From contig JAAYYM010000084.1 in NCBI GenBank assembly GCA_012515365.1, positions 1 to 22,897 on the forward strand: DNA of 22,897 bases, given 5' to 3'. The first letter of the stretch is position 1. The number at the start of each line of letters is the position of its first letter. This document shows positions 17,941 to 22,897 of this stretch, piece after piece. A program made the translations under genes and the position numbers. Source of the DNA: Clostridia bacterium (GTDB lineage: Bacteria > Bacillota_A > Clostridia > Lachnospirales > Lachnospiraceae). The notes under the pieces are model-generated. The model was not told the origin of the DNA, made no database searches, and saw nothing but the letters and a program-made list of their open reading frames with translations.

Positions 17941-17943
17941 AAA

Positions 17944-18083
17944 AATACAGATAGATAGCTACTATATATGCTTGCGTCACACATGATTGATATCATTCTT
18001 TCATAAGGGCATCATTTCAGAACTGTATTTATGTGTTGTGGAAATCTCATGGCGCAGGTTACTACATCATAGATATCTGTATT
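17944..18083. repeat. Possible 140-bp element bounded by a 10-bp inverted repeat
   Basis: AATACAGATA at 17944-17953 recurs inverted (TATCTGTATT) at 18074-18083, starting three bases after the channel stop. The interior has no gene. It could be a small MITE-like insertion or chance; no target-site duplication is obvious. Confidence 0.2.
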
Positions 18084-18099
18084 AAAAAGTTGATTATTG

Positions 18100-18142
18100 C
18101 ATTTCGCCTGCGATTAGCTTTCGCTAACCGTAGGCGAAAATG
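18100..18142 (-). terminator. Long stem-loop terminator between convergent channel and flavodoxin genes
   Basis: CATTTCGCCTGCGATTAGC (18100-18118) pairs with the inverse at 18123-18142 around a TTTC loop, with only a few mismatches. It lies 5 bases after the flavodoxin stop, and on the minus strand a CTTTTTAATA tract follows about 10-20 bases later. It may also stop plus-strand transcripts, although the U-tract on that side is poor. Confidence 0.65.
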
Positions 18143-18147
18143 AAACA

Positions 18148-18579
18148 TTATACTGTCGCTAACTGTTTTCCAAGGCTTCGACATTCTTCCAATCCTGCCT
18201 CGTCCGGCATTTCATGACAGATGAGTCCTTCATTGTTAAGTACCTGTGCTCCGGCATTATTCATTCGAGTCTCCCAGTCGCGCATCCATTCTCCGTCTCC
18301 CCATCCATAAGAACCAAAAAGTGCTATTTTTTTGCCTCCTATGAATGCTTCGAGCTGTTCTACAAAGGGTTCCATCTCCCCTTCTTCCAACACTTCGGCT
18401 CCCATCGCCGGACAACCCATTGCAAATACCTTTTCTTCTTTGATCTGATCGACGGATACACTGCTTACATCAATGACTACAGCCTCTTTTCCTGCCGCGC
18501 TGATTCCTTCTCCAATTGCATTTGCCATTGCCAGCGTATTTCCTGACTGTGTCCAATAAATAACATATATTCTTTCCAT
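18148..18579 (-). CDS. Flavodoxin
   Basis: The protein has 143 residues, the size of a short-chain flavodoxin. The FMN phosphate-binding loop is WTQSGNTLAMANAI near the N-terminus, and the flavin-side loop GSYGWGDGEW fits the family. It is a soluble one-electron carrier that often replaces ferredoxin when iron is short. I chose the ATG at 18579 (MERIYVIYW) because AAAGGAG lies about 9 bases before it. The gene starts one base after the TAA of the DUF3793 gene, and its ribosome site lies within that gene, so the two are translationally coupled and share a promoter. Confidence 0.92.
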   Translation of the reverse strand: MERIYVIYWTQSGNTLAMANAIGEGISAAGKEAVVIDVSSVSVDQIKEEKVFAMGCPAMGAEVLEEGEMEPFVEQLEAFIGGKKIALFGSYGWGDGEWMRDWETRMNNAGAQVLNNEGLICHEMPDEAGLEECRSLGKQLATV

Positions 18580-18580
18580 T

Positions 18581-19195
18581 TTAAGCAACTCCTTTTGTGT
18601 TTTCTTTTTGATAAATATCTATAATATCTGTGATTCTGACTCCCATAGAAAGCAGTTGGATCATGGTTTCTTCCACATGTCTGAATCTACGGAATAAATT
18701 CTTCTTCACCGGAAGATTATCGTACACCTTCCAGTAACCGGAATACAAATAATTCTTTCCCTGATTTTCAATAAATCCTGTCACATCTTCAATCGGATAC
18801 CCTAACAACAATCCCAATTCATGTGGGAAATCGCATTGTCCCTTCATAAAAGATGCATATCGTTTCCTTAGCAGAGTGAATGTATCCTCAAAGGATTCTG
18901 CTGCATAACCCATTTCATTCAGAAAATTCTTAACTATTTTGCTTTCAAGAAAATCGTAAAACTCACATTTGCGATAAAGCATACAAAACACTTTATCACA
19001 CTTGATCAACAGTTCTAAACACTCAATATCCGTTTCTCTTAAGATCGCCTGTAATTCACTTTTCCTTTTCTTTTCAATAATCAGCAAATTAGATAACTTA
19101 ATGCCGGACAAAAACGGGGCGCACTGTATGGCAAGTTGTATACCAAGATCCTTTCTATCCATCTGGTTAATCATCTCCAGAGTCTCCTGACTCAT
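18581..19195 (-). CDS. DUF3793 family protein
   Basis: The protein has 204 residues, soluble, with no signal peptide. The segment FPHELGLLLGYPIEDVTGFI followed by ENQGKNYLYSGYWKVYDN is the hallmark of DUF3793, a Clostridia family often encoded beside flavodoxins. The middle holds three Cys (ECLELLIKCDKVFCMLY), which could bind metal or haem, although this is not established. I chose the ATG at 19195 for its AAAGGAGGATAT site; the frame runs on upstream without one. The gene is first in a two-gene operon with flavodoxin, behind a strong promoter and a palindromic operator. Its function is unknown; a link to iron or redox control is inferred only from the neighbour. Confidence 0.85.
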   Translation of the reverse strand: MSQETLEMINQMDRKDLGIQLAIQCAPFLSGIKLSNLLIIEKKRKSELQAILRETDIECLELLIKCDKVFCMLYRKCEFYDFLESKIVKNFLNEMGYAAESFEDTFTLLRKRYASFMKGQCDFPHELGLLLGYPIEDVTGFIENQGKNYLYSGYWKVYDNLPVKKNLFRRFRHVEETMIQLLSMGVRITDIIDIYQKENTKGVA

Positions 19196-19238
19196 ATATC
19201 CTCCTTTCCTGATTAAGTTCATCAGTTTAAAAATGAAT

Positions 19239-19258
19239 GAGTTAGTTATTACTAACTC
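19239..19258 (-). promoter_or_regulatory. Palindromic operator over the DUF3793-flavodoxin start site
   Basis: GAGTTAGTtattACTAACTC is a perfect 8-bp inverted repeat with a 4-base centre, and partly matching GAATGA/TTCATTC flanks extend it. It starts 5 bases downstream of the -10 box, so a bound dimer would cover +1 and block transcription. The regulator is not encoded beside it; a MarR- or TetR-type repressor would fit the geometry. Confidence 0.6.
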
Positions 19259-19262
19259 GTTC

Positions 19263-19291
19263 ATTCTATCATACAAATATAACTGAGTCAA
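19263..19291 (-). promoter_or_regulatory. Strong promoter of the DUF3793-flavodoxin operon
   Basis: On the minus strand TTGACT (19286-19291) and TAGAAT (19263-19268) are 17 bases apart, with TGA before the -10 box giving an extended -10. Both boxes match consensus at 5 of 6 positions. It lies about 70 bases upstream of the ATG. Confidence 0.75.
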
Positions 19292-19338
19292 ATATTTTAT
19301 GCATTTAGTGTTATTCTATTCATCCAATCCTGACTATA

Positions 19339-19896
19339 CTATTCATAAAACCGGCTGCCTACCTTGGGCAACGGTGCGATTCCACATTCCTGCAATGCAT
19401 CTTCTACAATCTGGATGGCACCATAAGTCTGTGTGATATTAATTTTGCAGTACCTATCTCTTAATGGCAGACAATAATGACGAGCAGTTCTTTTTACCGC
19501 TCTCCCATTCTGTACAGCCAGTTTCATTTCCGGCAGACTGATTACCTGACGTTTCCAAAATTTCTTCAAAATGAGGGTATCTCCCTCACGGCTCAATTTC
19601 CATGTTTTAAAATATATAAATGTATAAATGAGCACAGGAAATTCTAATCCTGCCAAAGAGTACAATGCTATGATCGCTATTCTATCCTTTTCTGTTTCAA
19701 TTAGTTCTGGTAAGAATGGCAATAATACCAACAAAATTACTCCTATAAAAATCATAAAGAAAGCGAATAGATACACAAAACCGGTTTCTCCATGCGCTTC
19801 CGTAAATATCTTTCCCTCATCTCGAATTGCTCTTCTTTTCTTATATTTTGCAACTTCATTTTGTGCAATTTTTCCCGCTATACGTCCACTAATCAT
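19339..19896 (-). CDS. Small membrane protein of unknown function, possibly with a PH-like tail
   Basis: The protein has 185 residues from the ATG at 19896, which has an ATGGAGAAATA site. A basic N-terminus (VAKYKKRRAIRD) precedes two membrane helices (about 39-58 and 68-90). The cytoplasmic C-terminal part runs from WKLSREGDTLILKKFWKRQV to the end and has the alternating pattern of a bacterial PH-like domain; this assignment is weak. Residues 32-43 share a TEAHGxxGFVxL motif with the N-terminus of the upstream nitrilase. It begins 11 bases after the stop of that gene, so the two are probably co-transcribed and may act together at the membrane. I do not recognise the family. Confidence 0.75.
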   Translation of the reverse strand: MISGRIAGKIAQNEVAKYKKRRAIRDEGKIFTEAHGETGFVYLFAFFMIFIGVILLVLLPFLPELIETEKDRIAIIALYSLAGLEFPVLIYTFIYFKTWKLSREGDTLILKKFWKRQVISLPEMKLAVQNGRAVKRTARHYCLPLRDRYCKINITQTYGAIQIVEDALQECGIAPLPKVGSRFYE

Positions 19897-19907
19897 TATT
19901 TCTCCAT

Positions 19908-21413
19908 TTATAAAGTTCCAGGCTGCCCACCATAAACTCTTTTGTATACAAGCATGATAAATATAAGATAGCCCCCACAAAGCCAGGCAAACACGTCACC
20001 AATATAAGCGTAAACTGTAAAGCGTCCTTCTTTTGGAATCTGCACCGCCATTGTCATGGTATCTGACTGAAAATAGTTTTCTTTTGCAACTATATTTCCT
20101 CTGAAATCTGCTACAAGTGATATGCCACAGTTTGTCTGACGAAGTATATGACAGCCATTCTCAATTCCTCTGACAATCGCTGTTTTCATTGCTATTTCCG
20201 TCATCGCCTTCCAATCCGAAGCCGGTATCAGCAACAGATCAATCCCTGCCCGTCCGGTCTGGCGCACTTTAGAGGCAAATGCCATATCAGAGCAGATGAA
20301 GGCTGCAATCCGCCCATACTCCGTATCAGCATATTTCAGTTTTCCATCACCCTTTTGACACAATTCACCGATAGAACGTCCAAATTTATAATACTCAAAA
20401 ACCACTTCACCCTGCGGATTCAGCGCAACCACTTTGTTTTCCTTATAATCCTCTCCCGGCGTTTTTACCAATAACGACATTAACAAATAAATCTGCTGTT
20501 CCTTTGCAATAGCAGATGCCTTTTGTAAAAGTTTATTTTCATCCTCCTTCAAAACTGCTCCATTCAGTTCTGACCAGACTACCATTTTAGCTCCGGCCTG
20601 TGCTTCACAGATTGTTTTTTCAAAAAGTTCTTCCGAAACACCCGCCAGCTTTATTTTTGTGCTTTCTTTATTTTTTTCTGTATAAGCATTCGTATAGAAA
20701 ACCGCATAAACATCCTCATCTTCGTTTAGAAGATCTGACACAGGAACTGTCACGCCCGCAACTCTCACACTTTCAGTTTCTTTTGGAAAATAATACATCA
20801 CTGCTCCATACAAAAAAATCAGGAACGCCACCAAACAATATATGCCACCATATTTTCTAATGATTTTATGTTCTGCTCGATGATCCCAAATCCACCAGAC
20901 CATTGCTGCTGTCCAGTTTATAAAAAAAACAATTCCATAAATTCCTGTAAGTGTTACAAGTTGAATCAACTCATGATTTCCGTGCTGTGTATATGCATCC
21001 GACAGACCTCCCAAAATAGGATAAATGAAATAGATGAAATACTCCACCACCGTAGTTGCTGAGGCATATATCAGAGTTCCACAAAAGTCCTTTTTCTTTT
21101 TTCTCCTTAGAAAATAAGGTACCAGTCGAAACAGTGCCAGTATGACTGCGACTGCCGCACACAGGCAAACGTTCATCCCGATCACACTGTAAAATCTGAT
21201 AACGAATCCAACTGCATAAATTACTGTTAACATCAACCATGGTTTTCGCAAAGATTCTGTATCATATAATTTCAAAAACAAAATCGGATAAATCCATGCC
21301 ATAATCGGAATGCAGACTACTCCATTAGCCAATATGTAAGTGATAAATGCCATAACAGCAAGTAGAAACACAAAACCTTTTTTTCCATGTGCTTCTGTGA
21401 TTTTCTTTTTCAT
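19908..21413 (-). CDS. Apolipoprotein N-acyltransferase-like membrane nitrilase
   Basis: The protein has 501 residues. The N-terminal 210 hold about six or seven membrane helices, including GIYGIVFFINW, which resembles the GxYGVSF stretch of Lnt. A carbon-nitrogen hydrolase domain follows (about 215-460) and then a final helix (about 470-490), the order seen in Lnt. The likely triad is Glu282 (VVWSELN), Lys343 (EYYKFGR) and Cys374 (AFICSDMAF), comparable to Glu267-Lys335-Cys387 of the E. coli enzyme. Lnt adds a third acyl chain to lipoproteins on the outer face of the inner membrane; true Lnt is uncommon in Firmicutes, so substrate and role here are open. The ribosome site is weak (GGAGATGATCTGAGACT). 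It is first in an apparent operon with the small membrane protein downstream. Confidence 0.85.
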   Translation of the reverse strand: MKKKITEAHGKKGFVFLLAVMAFITYILANGVVCIPIMAWIYPILFLKLYDTESLRKPWLMLTVIYAVGFVIRFYSVIGMNVCLCAAVAVILALFRLVPYFLRRKKKKDFCGTLIYASATTVVEYFIYFIYPILGGLSDAYTQHGNHELIQLVTLTGIYGIVFFINWTAAMVWWIWDHRAEHKIIRKYGGIYCLVAFLIFLYGAVMYYFPKETESVRVAGVTVPVSDLLNEDEDVYAVFYTNAYTEKNKESTKIKLAGVSEELFEKTICEAQAGAKMVVWSELNGAVLKEDENKLLQKASAIAKEQQIYLLMSLLVKTPGEDYKENKVVALNPQGEVVFEYYKFGRSIGELCQKGDGKLKYADTEYGRIAAFICSDMAFASKVRQTGRAGIDLLLIPASDWKAMTEIAMKTAIVRGIENGCHILRQTNCGISLVADFRGNIVAKENYFQSDTMTMAVQIPKEGRFTVYAYIGDVFAWLCGGYLIFIMLVYKRVYGGQPGTL

Positions 21414-21468
21414 AGTCTCAGATCATCTCCAAAATACTTCATAATTTCTATTTTAGCAAAATCGGTTT

Positions 21469-22122
21469 TCAGGGTCTCTTTTCATATGCCGGTGCCAGTA
21501 TTTTTTCAAACCTGGCTGATATATATTTAATATAAAATTCTTTTTGTATCTCTGAAATATAGGGTATCTTTTCAATAAAACCTGCAATCTGAATCAGATC
21601 GATTTTAGGCACAATTCTCTCCAGTGCCGCATTACACTCTTTATACTTCATACTGCTTATAAAATCATAATAATTCATTTTCTGTCCATTTAATTTAATT
21701 GCTGAAGTCGGAAATTGATAAACCCTTGCATTCAGAGCACTTTCATCTTCCAGAACCTTTTTCATAATGATCTCATCTGCCTGTGGCAAAAGACAACTTC
21801 CACAATCAAATACCGGAGCAATCATGGAAACGCTCTCGTCTTCATTGTACAAAAAGCCCCAATTCCCATTGTGGCGATCAAAATTTCCAAGTAAAGTCTC
21901 CTGTGCCTTAACACCAACCAGATTAAAAATACTGCTTGCTATATGTTCGCTGATGCAGCTATTTGTATAGGACAACTCTGTCGGTTTTGCATCCGAGGAT
22001 GGCGGAAACTTCAGCATATATTGGTTTCCCTGGTACTCAATGGCAATCTTCTTGCCATTTGCTCCATTATATGCTTTCCCCATTACTCTTTTGCACTTTG
22101 TAAAGTCTATTTCATTTGACAT
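21469..22122 (-). CDS. HipA/CtkA-like kinase, apparently with an internal deletion
   Basis: The protein has 217 residues. The N-terminal part (KRVMGKAYNGANGKKIAIEY, Lys38 in YMLKFPP, TELSYTNSCISE) and the C-terminal part (catalytic loop GNFDRHNGNWGFLY with Asp82 and Asn87, metal-binding Asp106 in APVFDCGSC) match HipA-C/CtkA-like kinases of Clostridia. From memory of the family, which is about 300 residues, roughly 80-90 residues normally separate the AQETLLG segment from the NFDRHNGN loop; here they are fused directly at about residue 79/80 (near base 21885). The missing block would hold the inter-lobe hinge, so activity is doubtful. The frame is otherwise intact. The XRE gene stops 3 bases before its ATG, and a GGAGG site overlaps that stop. 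The pair should be a toxin-antitoxin-type module, perhaps decayed. Confidence 0.8.
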   Translation of the reverse strand: MSNEIDFTKCKRVMGKAYNGANGKKIAIEYQGNQYMLKFPPSSDAKPTELSYTNSCISEHIASSIFNLVGVKAQETLLGNFDRHNGNWGFLYNEDESVSMIAPVFDCGSCLLPQADEIIMKKVLEDESALNARVYQFPTSAIKLNGQKMNYYDFISSMKYKECNAALERIVPKIDLIQIAGFIEKIPYISEIQKEFYIKYISARFEKILAPAYEKRP

Positions 22123-22125
22123 TTT

Positions 22126-22545
22126 CTACCTCCAAAGGTACTTCTGTCTCAGATAATCTGCGTGCTCCGGCGTAATCACACCGTCTGTTATCTCCGCATC
22201 ATTAATGCTCCCATATAACTCTCCCCATAAACAGTCCAATAAATCCGAGCCATTTGTAAGCGCTTCTTTATATCTGTCCAAATCCTTTTGCAGATATTCC
22301 GGCAATCCATATTCGTAGGACTTTTCACGTTCTGTCTCATGATTGTCCTCTACGGACTGCTCTATCAATAATTCCATTGGAACATTAAGCGCTTTTGCCA
22401 GTCTGTATATAGTTTCTGCAGAGCATTTTTCTATTCGAGTCTTTCCGGTACAGATATCACTTAATGTAGCATGCGGAACACCCGCTTGAATTGCCAATCG
22501 ATACTTGGTAACTTGCTTTTGTTTGATCAAGTCTTCCAAAATCAC
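22126..22545 (-). CDS. XRE family helix-turn-helix regulator, antitoxin of the HipA-like pair
   Basis: The protein has 139 residues. The N-terminal HTH_3 domain (about 1-62) reads VTKYRLAIQAGVPHATLSDI for helices 2-3, then RIEKCSAETIYRLAKALNVP for helices 4-5. The C-terminal 60 residues, containing YLQKDLDRYKEAL and PEHADYLRQKYL, form an extra helical part of unknown role, perhaps for contact with the kinase. I chose the GTG at 22545 because GAGGTG lies 6 bases before it; a GTG at 22554 has no room for a ribosome site. It is first in a two-gene operon with the kinase-like gene and probably represses its own promoter, as XRE antitoxins commonly do. Confidence 0.88.
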   Translation of the reverse strand: MILEDLIKQKQVTKYRLAIQAGVPHATLSDICTGKTRIEKCSAETIYRLAKALNVPMELLIEQSVEDNHETEREKSYEYGLPEYLQKDLDRYKEALTNGSDLLDCLWGELYGSINDAEITDGVITPEHADYLRQKYLWR

Positions 22546-22593
22546 TTCTAACACCTCACTATCACTAGTTTGATATTATTTTTCCACACTTTG

Positions 22594-22622
22594 AGTATAT
22601 CGGTGTGCCGAAACAATGTCAA
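22594..22622 (-). promoter_or_regulatory. Strong promoter of the XRE-kinase operon with an embedded dyad
   Basis: On the minus strand TTGACA (22617-22622, perfect) and TATACT (22594-22599) are exactly 17 bases apart. The spacer contains TCGGcacaCCGA (22600-22611), a 4-4-4 dyad abutting the -10 box and a plausible site for autorepression. The start codon lies about 50 bases downstream. Confidence 0.8.
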
Positions 22623-22639
22623 GTACACCCGTAAAAGAA

Positions 22640-22897
22640 TCAATAAAGGTCGGTTACAATAAACCCTTTACTTTCAATTGCCTGAATGACTGTGTCTTTT
22701 TCTATGTCCCTGTCATAATATATAATCGCATTCTGCTTCTCCAGACTGACCTTTGCTGATGCACCTTCCAGTTCATTGATTGCCTGTGTCACTGTACGGC
22801 GACAGCTCTCACATCTCATACCGTCAATTTGTGCTACCATCTGTCCCTTGATATGCTCCAATCGTTTTTTGGGAATCGACGGCACTGACACACCGCA
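22640..22897 (-). CDS. Heavy-metal-associated (HMA) domain protein, N-terminus beyond the window
   Basis: At least 86 codons are open to the right edge. The core is a ferredoxin-like HMA domain: VAQIDGMRCESCRRTV (metal-binding Cys-x-x-Cys), then GASAKVSLEKQNAIIYYD and a C-terminal VIQAIESKGFIV. Such domains carry Cu(I) or similar ions, as in CopZ or the N-terminus of CopA. The 20 or so residues before it (VPSIPKKRLEHIKGQM) are not part of a usual HMA domain. A GTG at 22891 or an ATG at 22834 could serve as start, but neither has an obvious ribosome site and the frame continues upstream, so I treat it as partial. It could be a stand-alone chaperone or the tail of a larger protein. Confidence 0.7.
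   Translation of the reverse strand, partial: CGVSVPSIPKKRLEHIKGQMVAQIDGMRCESCRRTVTQAINELEGASAKVSLEKQNAIIYYDRDIEKDTVIQAIESKGFIVTDLY

Overview
The window looks like a chromosomal segment of a low-to-moderate GC anaerobic Firmicute, most likely a Lachnospiraceae-type Clostridia. This is inferred from AGGAGG-type ribosome binding sites, a DUF3793-flavodoxin pair, AraC/ABC/MATE and Cache-type genes typical of gut Clostridia, and AT-rich codon use. No rRNA, tRNA, CRISPR array, transposase or phage gene is visible. Most genes lie on the minus strand; only the AraC regulator and the MscS-like channel are on the plus strand.

Layout from left to right. (1) Bases 1-3697 (-) hold one very large secreted surface protein with a signal peptide, a Pro/Glu stalk and about ten beta-sandwich or FN3-like modules. 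It is cut by the left edge and looks gene-free unless the frame that is open to the edge is read. (2) 3841-6777 (-) is a cytoplasmic hybrid histidine kinase (GAF-PAS-HisKA-HATPase-REC). (3) 6939-13125 is an efflux/transport island: a MATE transporter (-), a divergent AraC regulator (+), and two translationally coupled ABC half-transporters (-). Between MATE and AraC are two tandem 50-bp hairpin repeats plus an AT-rich tandem repeat. (4) 13296-14726 (-) is a xanthine/uracil-type NCS2 permease followed by a clear rho-independent terminator. (5) 14986-17940 (+) is a 984-residue protein with two extracytoplasmic Cache-like sensor modules fused to a C-terminal MscS channel. This is the most unusual protein in the window. 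(6) 18148-19195 (-) is a DUF3793-flavodoxin operon behind a strong promoter whose start site is covered by a 20-bp palindrome. (7) 19339-21413 (-) encodes an apolipoprotein N-acyltransferase-like membrane nitrilase and a small membrane protein, which share a TEAHGxxGFVxL motif. (8) 21469-22545 (-) is an XRE-HipA/CtkA-like toxin-antitoxin-type pair in which the kinase appears to have lost an internal block. (9) The right edge holds a partial HMA metal-binding protein.

How the genes may work together (inference): the AraC protein probably controls the neighbouring ABC pair and perhaps MATE. The XRE protein probably represses its own promoter and the kinase-like gene. The flavodoxin operon is probably repressed by a regulator encoded elsewhere. 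The Cache-MscS protein may couple extracellular ligand sensing to ion flux. All functional statements rest on motif reading by eye; no database search was run.
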